Shown here: positions 11,829 through 24,760 of the stretch, piece by piece
Position numbering within the stretch: position 1 is the stretch's first letter
Layout: every line of letters begins with the position of its first letter
Assembly (NCBI RefSeq): GCF_022965805.1
Contig: NW_027331365.1
Location: 62,001 to 126,000 of the forward strand
DNA: 64,000 nucleotides
Direction of reading: 5' to 3'
From: Primulina eburnea
Lineage: Eukaryota; Streptophyta; Magnoliopsida; Lamiales; Gesneriaceae
The notes under the pieces: model-generated
Seen by the model: only the letters and a program-made list of their open reading frames with translations
Told to the model about the DNA's origin: nothing
Database searches by the model: none
Program-made: the position numbers and the translations under genes

Positions 11829-14800
11829 TTAGAACTTACCGAATAAATCTGGATAGCGACCCTTCAAGTCCCTCTCGGTTTCCCAAGTAGCTTCCTCTTC
11901 CGAGTGATTCAGCCACTTGACCTTGACCATTGGAATGACTTTGTTTCGCAATCGTCTCTCTTGTCTAGCCAGAATCTGGACAGGTCTTTCCTCATAAGTC
12001 ATATTTGGAGTTAGTTGGAGAGGTTCATAATTAAGCACATGCGACGGATTCGACATGTACTTCCGCAGCATCGAAATGTGGAACACATTGTGAACCTCGG
12101 AAAGTGCGGGTGGCAGTGCCACTCTATAAGCTAGTGACCCAATCCTCTCCAAAATCTCGAACGGACCAATAAATCTCGGACTAAGCTTGCCTTTCTTGCC
12201 AAAGCGCATAACACCCTTCATGGGTGCTATTTTCACAAATACGTGGTCGCCCACTGCAAACTCTAAGTCCCTACGCCTCTTGTCCGCATAACTCTTTTGT
12301 CGGCTTTGTGCAGTTTTCATTCTATCACGAATTTTGACTACTAGCTCAGCCGTCTCTTCAATCACATCTGGACCAATATCTCTTCTTTCCCCAACCTCAT
12401 CCCAATGAATAGGAGATCTACATTTTCTTCCATAGAGTGCCTCAAAAGGAGCCATCCCAATTGATGATTGGAAACTGTTATTGTAGGTGAACTCCACTAG
12501 AGGTAACTTTGGTTCCCAACTGCCTTGGAAATCAATAACACATGCTCGCAGTAGATCCTCCAAAATCTGTATAACCCTCTCTGACTGGCCATCGGTCTGA
12601 GGATGGAATGCTGTACTGAATAATAATTTGGTCCCCATCGCTGCATGCAGACTCTTCCAAAAAGATGATGTGAATCTCGGATCTCTGTCAGAAACAATGG
12701 ATACAGGAATCCCATGCAGCCGAACTATCTCTCGAACATACAAGTCGGCATACTGAACCATAGTGAATGTCGTCTTAATAGGTAGAAAGTGTGCTGATTT
12801 CGTAAGACGATCAACTATCACCCAAATGGCATTAAATCCCTTAGCAGTCTTAGGCAATCCTACAACAAAGTCCATGGTGATATTTTCCCATTTCCACTCG
12901 GGAATAGGGAGTGGCTTCAATTTTCCCGCTGGTCGCTGATGCTCTGCCTTGACTTGCTGACAAGTCAAACACTCGGATACATACTTCAGAATGTCTCTCT
13001 TCATCCCGGGCCACCAATATAACAGCTGCAAATCTCTATACATCTTGGTACTGCCCGGATGAATGGAATATGGTGTGTCATGGGCTTCCCTCATAATAAG
13101 ATTTCTCAAGGAATCGTCACTAGGAACCCATAGACGGTCACGATAACGGACTAAACCATCCACTACTGAATATAGATTCCGGCCCTTGGCCTCATCTCTA
13201 GCTCTCCACTTTTGCAACTGCTCATCAGCGGACTGTCCATCACGAATTTGATCCCTCAATGTCGACATGACTGATATCGTGGCGAGATTAGGGGCCTCGC
13301 CCCTGGCATATACTGCAAGCTCAAACCGCTGTATCTCGGACTGCAACGGTCTTTGGAGTGATAATTGAGCGATAACTGCTGCCTTTCTACTCAATGCATC
13401 TGCCACTACGTTAGCTTTTCCCGGATGGTAGCTAATTTCACAGTCATAGTCCTTTACCAATTCAAGCCATCTGCGCTGCCTCATATTCAACTCCTTTTGG
13501 GTGAAGAAGTATTTCAAGCTTTTATGATCGGTGAATATCTTGCACTTCTCTCCATAAAGGTAGTGTCTCCAAATTTTCAGTGCGAAGACTACTGCTGTAA
13601 GCTCAAGATCATGAGTGGGGTAGTTCTTTTCATGAATTTTCAACTGTCTTGACGCATAGGCGATAACTCGGTCATTTTGCATAAGAACTGCGCCCAAACC
13701 AAGCTTAGAAGCGTCGGTATAAAGAACATAATCCCCTTGCCCTGATGGCATAGATAGCACTGGTGCTGATATCAAGGCTTGCTTCAATTTGTCAAAACTG
13801 TCTTGGCACTCGGGTCCCCAAATAAATTTTGCATTTTTCTTTGTCAAGGCGGTCATGGGCACCGCTATAGATGAGAACCCCTGAATAAACTTGCGGTAAT
13901 AACCAGCTAGTCCCAAGAAACTGCGAATCTCGGTGACGCTCTTCGGTACTGGCCACTCTCTCACTGCTTCCACTTTACTTGGATCTACCTCCACTCCACT
14001 ACTGGAAATGATGTGGCCTAAGAATGCCACTCTATCAAGCCAAAACTCGCACTTACTGAACTTTGCATAAAGCTTCCTGTCTTGCAGTACTTGCAGTGCT
14101 GTCCTCAAATGGCGACTATGCTCCTCGCTGCTCTTGGAATAGATCAATATGTCATCAATGAAGACAATAATAAACTGATCCAGATACGGCTGAAATACGC
14201 GATTCATGAGATCCATGAAGATCGCTGGCGCATTGGTCAACCCGAATGGCATGACCATAAACTCATAGTGCCCATATCTTGTGCGAAATGCCGTCTTGTG
14301 AACATCAGACTCCTTAACTTTCAGTTGATGGTATCCCGATCGCAGATCAATTTTAGAAAATATCGAAGCTCCTTGCAATTGGTCGAATAAATCCTCAATT
14401 CTTGGCAGTGGATACTTATTTTTGATAGTGACCCTATTGAGCTCCCGATAATCGATGCAAAGACGCATGCTACCATCTTTCTTTTTCACAAATAATACCG
14501 GAGCGCCCCATGGAGAGTAACTAGGGCGGATAAAACCCTTGTCTAGAAGTTCTTGAATTTGATCTTTCAATTCTTTCATTTCAGCGGGTGCTAGACGATA
14601 AGGTGCTTTTGATATAGGAACAGTGCCTGGCATGAGATCAATAGAGAACTCCACCTCACGATCGGGTGGAATGCCAGAAACGTCTTCGGGAAAGACGCTA
14701 GGAAAATCTCTCACAACATCAACATCCTCTAACTTCTGGCTGATACTCTCAAGTGCAGTAGTGACACAGGCTAGATAAGCTGGACATCCACGCTTAATAA

Positions 14801-15208
14801 GCTTCCTCGCACATAAACAAGAGATAATGTGCGGCATTTGCTTGTTTCTCGCCGCCTCGAAAACAAAAGATTTGCCACTGGGTGGCCTGATAGATACCGA
14901 TCGCTGACGGAAATCAATCGAAGCTCCATTCGCTGATAGCCAATCCATCCCAAGTATAATATCGAATTCGGGCATAGGAAGCACAATAAGATCTGCCCGA
15001 ACGACATCTTTGAATAAACGAAGCTCCAGATTCTTAACAATCTTAGATGTGAGCATTTGATCACCGGAAGGAATCGAAACTTTGAAACCCAAACCCATTT
15101 CTTGAGGAGTAATATTCAGTCTTTTGGTGAAGGTTTCTGATATGAAGGAATGTGTAGCTCCCGAATCTAGCAAAGCATAGGTAGCTACACCTAGAATGAT
15201 AATCCTCC
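11829..15208 (-). CDS. Pol of element A: protease, RT, RNase H, integrase, chromodomain
   Basis: About 1126 codons from the predicted 3' splice site to the stop, with no break. Counting from the TTG at 15173, the aspartic protease motif LDSGATHSF is at residues 2-10, the RT catalytic FIDDILIYS near 340, and RNase [11 protein letters not shown] near 487 and TDHKSLKY near 549. The integrase zinc finger (H..H..CLTC) spans about 707-740, and the integrase D, D, E lie near 768 (TMDF), 832 (SDRDPRF) and 863 (DGQSE). A degenerate chromodomain ([16 protein letters not shown]) covers the last 50 residues. The frame is open up to a TAA near 15249. Translation is best explained by splicing onto gag rather than by a separate start. 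Confidence 0.95.
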
Positions 15209-15811
15209 CTGCGGTGAAAACGTCTTTTAAATCTTTTCGTGTTGAAACTTAAGGATTTACTATCATTAATTCCCAAGGTTGGACGAAGATTTCGTGTTGA
15301 TCTTAAACATTTCTAGGAAGATTTGCACACTAGTCCCTTAACTTTTTGAAATTTGGAAATTTGACCCATAATTTTCGAATTATAGCAATTAAGCCTTTAT
15401 ATTATTCGAAGTTCTAATTTAGTCCTTGATGTTCGAGAATTGCATTTTGATCTTTAAGAATTCAGAAATTTGCAATTAGATCCATTAATTTCGAATATTT
15501 GCATTCAAGTCCCTTAAATTTTTGGAAATTGCATATTGGCCCCCCAATAATTCGAAACCCCCTTATTATGATTTCCTTTAATTTTGGCCCTAAAACTTTT
15601 TATTTTGAGATCGTAACATCCTTCGCATAAAATAAGGCACAAAATTTAAATCATTCCTTATGGCTTCTAGAATCATAACTTGAATTCAACTAAGTAGAAC
15701 ATGCAACCTAATTTTTTCTAGGTTAAGTCTTGTTCTCGATTCAATTCTAATAACCAATTCAACATTTCATGCAGTAGTAAGCAATATAAAAATGTTAAAT
15801 GACTAGGTTAC
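15209..15811 (-). other. Predicted gag-protease intron of element A (603 bp)
   Basis: The - strand reads ATCACGG/GTAACC at the 5' side and TTTTCACCGCAG/GGAGG at the 3' side. Unspliced gag runs into TAA at 15795-15797. Spliced, the ACG-G|GG-AGG join continues straight into the protease frame (T-G-R, then the DSGA motif). Family B shows the same join in the same phase. Inside are about 7-8 copies of a loose 30-bp repeat (15332-15556), AT-rich with TTCGAA and TTGCAATT words. Confidence 0.65.
15332..15556. repeat. Degenerate 30-bp tandem repeat inside the predicted intron of A
   Basis: Successive units begin GTCCCTTAA, GACCCATAA, GCCTTTATA, GTCCTTGAT, GATCTTTAA, GATCCATTAA and GTCCCTTAAA, each followed by TTCGAA-like and TTGCAATT-like words. 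That makes about seven or eight units of 27-31 bp. Neither B copy has it in the matching intron. Confidence 0.7.
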
Positions 15812-16931
15812 CCGTGATGAGCGTAGTGTCTGCCTCTTCCTCAGCTTCTTCGGCGTTCATCACATAAACTCTTCCAGCCGTAGGTGCCTTCTTCTTCGGG
15901 CAATCGGAAGCCTTGTGCCCTTCTTCCTTACAGATGAAGCATTTATAAGATCCCCACATGCACTTGCCAAAATGAAAACGGTTGCACTCCTTGCAAGGTT
16001 GCTTATCAGCAGGCTTTGGCGCTGCAGGTGGTGGCTTTAGCGGTGTTGGTTTCTTGACTTGACCTTGGGGCTTTTGAGGCCCTTGAGGTCTAGGAGGTCC
16101 CGTAAATGGCTTCTTGGCAGGCTGATTATTATTCTGATTTTGTTGCCTCTTCCGCTGTAGCTCAAAGTCAATATCCCTCAAGGACTGCTCAGCCCGATAT
16201 GCATAAGTAACTGCCATAGCATAATTCCCCGGATTCATCATCATAACTTTATCCCGGACAGTAGGCCGTAGGCCATCCATGAAATGCCTAAGCTTTTCCT
16301 CCACATCCCCCGCAATGAGGGGCACAAAGTGGCAACCCCTATCGAACTTCTTCACAAAGTCAGCAACAGGTACGTCTCCCTGACGGAGAGTCATGAATTC
16401 CCTCTTTAATCGACTTCGGACGTCAGCAGTAAAGTATTTCTCATAAAATTTCGTCTTGAACTGAGCCCATGTGAGTGTAGCAAGGTCAACACCATGCTCG
16501 GCTCCCTCCCACCATAAAGAAGCATCATCTCTCAGTAGATAAGTGGTGCACCTCACACGGTCGGCATCTCCCATGTCTAGATAGCGGAAATGCACCTCTA
16601 ACGAACGGATCCAACTCTCAGCAGCAAATGGATCGGTGGTGCCAGAAAATTCCTTTGGCCCTAGCCTTCGGAATTGCTCATAAATATCTTGTTGTGGCCG
16701 AGGTGGCGGCTGTTGTTGCATCTGCTGTAACTGGAGTTGCAACTGCTGCTGCTGCAACTGCTGCTGCTGTAACTGCTGCTCGAAAAGACGAGCCATGCCT
16801 TCTAATGCACGAGTAGCAGGATCCCCCGGTGGGGGTGGTGGTGGTGGTGGTGCATTTCCTTGACTGTTACCCCGACGGTTAACACTGTTCTCGGCTTGAT
16901 TCTCATGACCAGGTGCACGTCTAGGAGGCAT
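15812..16931 (-). CDS. Gag of element A
   Basis: It starts at ATG 16929-16931 (MPPRRAPG); the open frame continues upstream to 16997, but the MPPRR start matches gypsy Gag and B-II. About 373 codons reach the splice point, or 378 to the unspliced stop at 15795. It has a Pro-rich run, then a Gln/Leu-rich stretch made of CAG/CTG-type repeats (16730-16790), then the retrotransposon Gag capsid core (FRRLGPKEFSGTTDPFAAES, WWEGAEH, KFYEKYF). A CCHC zinc knuckle, CFICKEEGHKASDC, lies near the end. It forms the virus-like particle and packages RNA. Confidence 0.93.
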
Positions 16932-17203
16932 TATATCTGAATGTTTTCCAAATTCTAACGTAACCAACATGCGTTTAAATCTAAGTTTTCTAATCATGCG
17001 ACAAATCCTAACTCAATTAGCAAATTAAGCATGCAAGGCATAAGTACTCAAAAAACTAATAAACATGCATCATAAACATAATATTCATAACTTCATGCAG
17101 GTCAAATCATAAAATCACATAAAGCATGTAAAACTTACAACTTGGAGGTTTGACGACTGATCTTTCCGGCGCTGATGGTGGCACAACCCTTTACAGAACC
17201 ACT

Positions 17204-17215
17204 GCTCTGATACCA
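17204..17215 (-). other. Primer-binding site of element A (tRNA-iMet)
   Basis: The - strand TGGTATCAGAGC lies two bases inside the 5' LTR and complements the 3' end of initiator-Met tRNA. B-I and B-II use the same primer. Confidence 0.9.
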
Positions 17216-17217
17216 AC

Positions 17218-20200
17218 TAAAACGTCCTCATCTTTTATTGCTTTAAAAGTACTAGTAAAAAAAATTTTTTTTTTTTTTTTAAATCTCTCACATTTTCGGT
17301 CATTGCATGCACATGCACATAAAAATAATCTTGCACCCTTTTAAAGTAAATCATCCAACTAGTATTTGAAAATTGAAAGGGGATAGTCAAACCAGAAATC
17401 GTAAAACGTTTTACCAAACCTAAAAAGCAATAAATGTTGAAAAGTGTAGCCCATACTAAACTCTCCAAAAACCTCTCAAAAGCGTAAATAAATGGTCTTA
17501 AAATCTTTAAAAGAAATCATAAAACGTAATGCGGAAAATAATGCGCTGGTCCTCGGGTTGTGTGCGCCATCAGTCCAGTAGTATCACTCATCAAGACCTT
17601 CCTCAGAACCACCTGCATCCATCACACCTAGTGAGTCTAAAGACTCAACACACCATAATCTTTATAACGAGTAATACATAATACAGTTAACATATAACGG
17701 TGAAAAGTACTTGTACTTAAAATATCGTTTTCATGAAGATGCATAAACTTTAAACATAAACGTTTTCGTAAACATTTTCATGATGCATAAAAACATTTTC
17801 AAAAGGCATAAACATATCACTTAAACATATTCATATTCATGTCCATATTCGTATCCATATTCATATTCGTATTCATGTTCATGTTCGTGTTTGTTGAATT
17901 CAGATCGTTGATTGTGACTTTCATATACGTGTTAGGCGATGGATCCATCTACATGTAACCACAGTACTGGGCGGCGGGGGACACCAGCAACACTCTCACC
18001 GGTCAACTGGGCCCTGGCCTTACGTAATATCATATCATCATATACATATACATGTCCGTGTCTGAGGAAATACGATCGTCGGGCTCCCACTGGGACCATA
18101 ACCCTCACGATATCTCCAACATATCATCGTGTTAGTCACAATCCATTCACATCATTCAACATGTTATCATCACTTAATAAAAATCATGCTTATAACATTT
18201 TTCATTTTAAACCACGCATGCAGCATGTCTTTTACGTTAACGTTTCATCATAAAAAATCCATAGACATTTAAAATTCCATAATCCTTTAAAAATAGCATT
18301 TTGGCATATGACCTCATAAAAACATCCATATACATTTAAAATTCCATGTTAACATATAAAACAGCAAATAGGGCACTGCCATGACCTTTACTAATTTCCC
18401 GGTGTAAAATGACCTTTTTACCCCTGGACTCGACATTTTTCGTTTTCGATACTTTTCTTGATTTCATGACTCTAACATGTCCCAAATAATTATTTAAGCT
18501 TACGTGAATTTTTTTGTAATTTTATTTGGCTTACAACTTAGACTTTTTCAATTTATCTTTTATTAGTGATTTTAACGGTGTTTTAATCCCGAAAAATACT
18601 AAACGTTAATATAAAATTCCTAAATTCTAAATTTAGTCTTTTTATATTATTTTAGCCCTTATGGATCACGACTCGACCCCCGTGAGTCGTTTTCCAATTT
18701 TTCTTTGTTTTTAAACTTATTTTGACACCTAAACTTCGACCCCGAGCCATCTCTTAATTTTATCGAGTTACCCCGAACCAAATCGAGCCAAAAGGTGCCC
18801 AACATGTTAAATTAGCCTACTGGACTCTAAGTTCACCAAGAAACCTATCTAAACCACAAAAACGAAAATCTCTTAGTTAACCCTATGCTGGCCGAGAGTT
18901 GTACACTACAAGGACTCTACTTTCTTATGGTGTCTAGACTCTCAGCTGCCGTCCAGCCCTGGAACCATAGCATTAAGCACCTTCTTAGGACCCCAGAGAG
19001 CCATTCCTACCCAGCCCATGGCCCCCACACGTCGAGCCCTGGACCCTGAAACTGTGCGAATTCCGCAACAGTTTGATGGCCCCCCTCTCGGGTAGGAGTC
19101 CTAGCTGCGTAGGACTCCTCCCAAGCCTCCCAACTCGAACCCTAGCCTGGTTAACACTCACCCCTCGACTGAACCACGTGCCTGTCTAGCCCTGACCACC
19201 AGCCAAGATCCCGCCAGCCCTTGCACGTGAAACCCGACCCTTGCAACCCCATGATAGTTTTTCGCACCAGCATGCCTCTATCGATTTGACAGTGTTTAGG
19301 GAGTGGTTCTATAACTCTATCTCATGTAGAAACTTGGCTTGGTCATGACCTAACCATGGCAGCCCCTTTGAAGCACATAAAACATGAATTAGGAATCAAA
19401 AAACCTGTATAAACATTCATGAAATACTCAAAAACGAAAATACATCAAGGTGTCACTTGGTTTTTTCTTATCTTTCATGCATACAATAATTCAAACAAAT
19501 ATTATGATATGATGGATGAGAAAAGGAGATTATTGTGCCTTTGCGTAATTTACGCTCGAATATACGACGATGACGAAGAACGGAGGAACGACGAGTCTAG
19601 AATCACACGCGACTGCCTTCCCAAAGCTGCTGCCGATTTTCTTTTCCAGAAATAAAGACTGCCGAGAGATTGTTGGGGTTGAAAGAGTTTTCAAAATCTT
19701 AAAAGTGGGTGGTGGCCGATGGATTTCTAGAATTGTGTAGGTTTTTTGTAAATTTTGCACTTTAAATACTAATTACCCCTTAATCTAGACATTAGGCCTA
19801 TTAAGCCATAAATTAAAGCCCAATTAATTAAATTAGGATTTAATTAAAAGATAGTAAAGTTTTCTTTTGAAATTAAATGTGAATTTATTAGCCGGGTAGC
19901 TCGAAAGCTCGTATTTTATTTAAAAAATCCAATACCGATAAAATATACGTTCCGGCGTATAAAATCACCTCAAAACCCGATACTTTCAAAATTTTACTTA
20001 AAAACATCGGCCGCATTTTAAATAATTAAAAATAACTATTTAATAAAAATCTTTTACATTTTTAGCCCTCGGTCCCCGTTCCTCGATCGTCGCTTGAATA
20101 TTCCTAAAATTTTTTACATTTTATGCATGATGACAATAAAATCATATTTAGCAAATAAACATGTATGTCACATAATTAATTAGCGATTAAAATAAATTAA

Positions 20201-20270
20201 TTACCCATTTTTCATAATTTCCTAGATTCGCATGCATTTGGATTACGTCGTCTAATTTTTGGACCTTACA
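17218..20270 (-). repeat. 5' LTR of element A
   Basis: 3053 bp, near-identical to the 3' LTR at 8740-11792, and holding the promoter copy used for transcription. The palindrome is at 17633-17646. It ends at 20270 and is followed by the second GAAAG at 20271-20275. Confidence 0.93.
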
Positions 20271-21500
20271 GAAAGTGTAGGATCTCAGAATATAAATATG
20301 AGAGAATCCCAACCAGACTTTTATACTGGTGGAGAATCGCACCCAACGGGTACAAGGTCAATGAAGAATCAAATTCATTTGCACCAAACTTCTTATGGTA
20401 AATCTGTTTTAGAGCCTATACATCCTTGTGAGGTTATGTTTAACCTAGATTAATTAGATTTCAAAAATGGAGAAGATCACATAGATAATTGGACATCTGA
20501 TATGAGAATCATAGTAGGAACACTTGATCTCAACAGAGAAAGATTCATTAAACTTCTGGAAATGAGTCTTATGGGATCAGTTAAAATTGCTTGGGATATG
20601 ACTTCGGTAGAAACCAAAGAATCAATCCTAACCGGAGAATCTCTTAACGAGATAGCCGGAAGAATGACTATCCTTTTTAAAGCACAATTTATAAGGGTAG
20701 AATATTTTAACAATCAAGATACAGAGAAGAAAAAGAAATATACTCAAGCTCTGTATAGTCTTGAATTACATGATATATGTTTTAATGGATGAATATATCT
20801 TGTTATTCACTAAATATTGATAGAATTGAAGGGTCAAAGAAGATATGCAATGCAACTTTTCTTCGCCAAAATGCCAAGTCCCTGGAGAGAAATGCTAATA
20901 AGGAAATATTTCACAGGCAATCCAGATACATTGGCACGGAGAGCCTCTTTTGTCAAAGGAAAATTGGTAGAATGATGTCATCTGACAGTATTACAAAAGA
21001 ATTATAAAAAATTAAGGGGTATTAACAAACGTACTCATTTGTGTTGTAAGGAAAATGATCTTCCAACAATTATTGGAAGTAAACCAAATAGGAATAAGAG
21101 GAAAAGGTTTAAAACTCATCCTTATGCTAGAAGTGGAAGATGTTCTTGGAGACCAAGAACAGTATAGTCTAGACAGAAAGCCAGATACAAATCTGGATAA
21201 AGAAGTGGACCATCAAGAAGTAAGATATCATCCCAAGCATCGAGTACATTTCAAAGCACCGGAATAACACCTACAAAGAAAACATTTAGAAGAGCTCATA
21301 CTCGAGCTAATAAAGTTTTAAAGATTGTAATTGCTGGACATGTGGAGCAAGAGGCCATATCTCAACCAACTGTCCAGATAACGAAAAAAGAGGTATTAAA
21401 CGCTTCGATCCAACCCTGGATATAAAAGAGCAGTTTATTACAAGGATCTTATTCAAGTATACCAGTTTGAAGATATTGCCTCAGACGAAAGTATATATGA
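20271..21500 (+). pseudogene. Pararetroviral capsid protein region, broken
   Basis: Coding resumes after the element A insertion. A capsid-like core lies around 20480-20800 (KLLEMSLMGSVKIAWDM and following), then a basic Arg/Lys-rich stretch (about 21040-21330), then a CCHC zinc finger (21332-21373). A basic region plus a zinc finger at the C-terminus is the hallmark of Caulimoviridae capsid proteins. Reading requires several frame changes, and there are in-frame stops near 20452 and 20790, so it is a pseudogene. Confidence 0.8.
21332..21373 (+). other. Capsid CCHC zinc finger
   Basis: The translated motif CWTCGARGHISTNC has the C-X2-C-X4-H-X4-C spacing of nucleic-acid-binding zinc knuckles. 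All four metal ligands are still present although the ORF is broken. Confidence 0.9.
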
Positions 21501-21746
21501 AGAAGAAGAAATCTTAAGTCAGTAAGAATCTGATGGAACAGAATCAGAATTTGACTGAAGACGAGGTGTTTCGACACGAAACACGTGAAGATTTTTCTTG
21601 TTTCTTTAGTCAGAAGGATCATGAGAGAAAATGCTATTCTACAGAGATATCAATAATTCTCTGTAAGCCAGGTAGAAAAGTTCTTAGGAATTTTTGGCCT
21701 AAGAAACAGAAAGCATCATCTAATCTATAAAGTTTCCAGAAGAGAA

Positions 21747-22448
21747 ATGATTATTCTTATGGAACTTACAGGAAACAGAATGGAGATACAATTAATTCTT
21801 TCTAAAGAAATTAAGGAGGAATTACAAAAACTCAAGATAGAAGTAGCAGGGACTATGTCTTGGATTCATATCAGAGCAATTCAAATTATGATAAAAGCAA
21901 CTTTCAAAGAAGGAATAGATTCACCCATTGATATTGCTATATGAGATAAACGAATGGAAAACCTTCAAGATGCACTACTGGGAACTATCTCAAGAACTCT
22001 TTGCGCAGAAAAGATTGTAGGAGTAATCTATCCAAGAATTGCCTACAACTTGGCAGATCGAGATTTTAGTCGAGCCTTGACATTACATCAGAATTTCAAG
22101 GAAAAAAGGCTGATGAAAGAAGGTAAGAGACCATATTCTATTACATATCAAATTTCATATGCTCTATCTAATACACATCATTCAGAATTGTTTATTATAA
22201 ATGAGTTCATTGAAATACCCGAGATATTTGGAAAATTTGCTCAAGCAATTTATCCAGAAAGAGTTGAGTTTCTCTTAATACAGGAAACAAACATCCAAAT
22301 ACAAGACAAACCAATTCTACAGAGGAATCAAAGTCTTATATTGGAATCAAGAAGACTATCTTTTCAGGACGATAGAATTACAAGTCACAGGTGGGGAAAG
22401 CACCTGTCCAAGAAACCCAACATGAGCCAAAAAGCTTTTCCACAATAA
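21747..22448 (+). pseudogene. Pararetroviral movement protein (30K type), nearly continuous
   Basis: Two abutting open stretches in one frame, 21747-21944 and 21954-22448, are separated by a TGA at 21942-21944. Motifs typical of the caulimovirid cell-to-cell movement protein are visible: SWIHIRAIQIMIKATFKEG, then GIDSPIDIA, and further on the YPRIAYNLADRDFSRALTLH block. The protein would form tubules in plasmodesmata. It lies after the capsid and before the protease, unlike badnaviruses and petuviruses, where movement comes first. Confidence 0.82.
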
Positions 22449-22739
22449 GAAAGCTCAGATGCCCAGAAGGGTGGAAGGAAGTAAAAATAGTATTTGATAT
22501 TACAAAACAAAGGAATCAATTTCCTTGTAATACCATATACTATTTAGAACAACATATGATAGGAATTTACCAAGGAATGATCAATATCGGAGAATTGGAA
22601 ATTCATATAAAAGGAATTACAGGGAAAGAACCAGATCGATTGGTTCTTAAACTAGAATTTCTCGAGGAACATAAACTTTGGAAACGTCTAGAATATGGAA
22701 TGGAGTTTACAGCGGAAGATAGGATGTGAAAAATCCAAT

Positions 22740-23098
22740 GACCACAAGTCCATTCTCGATATACATTTCAGTAGGGATGTTATATGAACAATATCAAGCA
22801 TAACACTTTGCTGCATATATTGACTCAGGTGCTGGAATCTGTATAGAAAAAAAGAGGATTTTTTCCAAATCATTTGGAAGAAGAATTACCAAAGATTGTT
22901 GTAAGAGATTTTTCCATAAGAATCTTAATCTTATGTAAGGGGATTAAGCTGATGGAAATCGTGATCGGAGGTGCTGGAAAAACGCCATGGTATAAGGTAA
23001 AAACACCACCAATTTATTTTCATGATACAGGAGCTGACATTTTGCTAGGAAATAATTTCCTACAAATTTTTAAGTCCTATACTCAAGAACATGATTAG
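22740..23098 (+). pseudogene. Pararetroviral aspartic protease domain, broken
   Basis: The catalytic DSGAG motif (AAYIDSGAGICIEKK) is encoded near 22800-22850. The flap and ADILLGNNFL motif, which normally closes the fold, is at about 23034-23064. At least one frame change separates them. The domain would cut the viral polyproteins. Confidence 0.75.
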
Positions 23099-23369
23099 TG
23101 TTTTACAACACCTTGTGATCACAAAATCATAGTCCAGCGACCCAGAGAGGCATTTTACTGAAAATTTATCGAAAATTTTCAATCCAGTTTCGCAGCAAGC
23201 ATGGTGATGAAGGAAACTTCTAAACCAAAAAATGAAGGATTCTAGAAGGTTTGGAGAAACAATGCTCTAATTAAGAGCATATAAACCTCTCCAACCAGAA
23301 GAAATAGAATGCCTCAAGATAGATCTACATCAGAATGAGGCAGGGTTTGAATCAAAGGTATCATTAGAG

Positions 23370-24760
23370 GATGTCAAGAAAATGATCAAAGAAAATTACA
23401 GTGAAGATCCCTTGGCATGGTGGGATAAAAATCAACTCAAAGCTTTCCTTAAAATTAAGGAAGGAAAAACGTATGAATTTGTTTGATGCAAGCCTATTCC
23501 AATGAATATAATTGATCAAAGGGATATGTAGATTATAATCAAAGAACATCCGGACCTTGGTTTAATCAAAGCAGGAATTTCACCATACAACAGCCCAGGA
23601 TTTCTGGTAAAAAATCGTGGTGAAATAAAAAGGAACAAACTTAGGCTAGTAATTAATTACCAAGAAATTAATAAAATTCTGGAGTTCGATAGGTACTTTA
23701 TACTTAGTAGAGAACATATAATTAGTTGCATACGCCATGCAAATATCTTCTCTAAATTCGATTGTAAGTCTGGTTTTTATCAGATTCGGATGCAGGAAGA
23801 AAACAAGAAATTCAGAGCTTTCTCCATACTACAAGGACATTATATTTGGGAAGTATTACCGATGAGATTGGCTAATTCACCTCAGATATTTCAAAGAAAA
23901 ATGGATAAACTATTTAAAGATTATTTCAAATTTATGTTTGTCTATATTGATGATGTTATAGTCGCATCTAGAAATATGGAAGAACATATTAAGCATTAAG
24001 ATATTTTCTCTAATGTTTGAAAAAAAAAGGACTGTTCTATCATAAAAGAAAGCAGTCACCGCCACCAGAAAGATTGAATTCCTCGAAATAGAAATTGATG
24101 AGTCTTGAATAATTTTGCAGTATCATATAGTAGAAAATGTGCAAAAATTTTCAAACGAGCTAAAAGAAAAAAAACAACTTCAAAGTTTTTCTAGGAGTTG
24201 TTAATTTTGCTAGGATGTTTATTAAAAACCTAGAAAAACACAGGAAAGTGTTTAGTCCATTACTGAAAAAGATGCAAAATTTATATGGACGAAAGAACAC
24301 ACATAGGGACCGAGTCAACTAAAGGAGATTTGTAAAAATCTTCCGAAAATGACTATTCCCCAAGATGAATATGATCTAGTATTATAGACAGATGTCATTG
24401 ATCATTGGTGGGCAGCAATTTTAACCAAGCTCACACCAGAAAGAGAGCAGCCATGCAGATATTGCAGTGGACTCTTCTCAGATGCAGAAACCATAAGATG
24501 ACATATCAACAAAAAAGAATTATATGCGGTAAAAATGACTTTTGAAAAATGGCCATTATTTTTCCTTGCAAGAAAATTTATTTTAAAGTTGATAATACAC
24601 ATGTGAAAGATTTCTTGAGGAATAAATAGAGTCTAAAGCTGAGAAATCCAGATTATTAAGATGGTGAGCGTTATGTCAAAATTATATTTTTGATATTATG
24701 ATTATAAAATCTCATGAAAATAATCTTGCATATTTTTTAACAAGAGATGGACAGCGGTGA
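23370..24760 (+). pseudogene. Pararetroviral reverse transcriptase/RNase H, broken
   Basis: RT motifs occur in order: a fingers region near 23560-23680 (RLVINYQEIN), FSKFDCKSGFYQIRM near 23752-23793, and the catalytic YIDDVIVAS at about 23944-23970. RNase H-like sequence follows (about 24370-24700), ending FLTRDGQR with a TGA at 24758-24760. Stops at 23997, around 24100 and in the RNase H show it is dead. The pol stop overlaps the next ATG by 14 bases, as in a compact viral genome. Confidence 0.85.

Larger units (their letters stand above)
8740..20270 (-). mobile_element. Element A: young, apparently complete Tekay-like Ty3/gypsy retrotransposon
   Basis: 11,531 bp, transcribed right to left. 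It has two 3053-bp LTRs, a tRNA-iMet primer site (17204-17215), intact gag, a predicted intron, intact protease-RT-RNase H-integrase-chromodomain pol, and a polypurine tract (11793-11808). The LTRs differ at only a few places that I can see: poly-T length near 8790/17270, single bases near 9846 and 10624, and a small change near 11052. It therefore inserted recently. With no stop in gag or pol it could still be autonomous. The LTR ends are TG...TA on the element strand rather than TG...CA. Confidence 0.93.
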
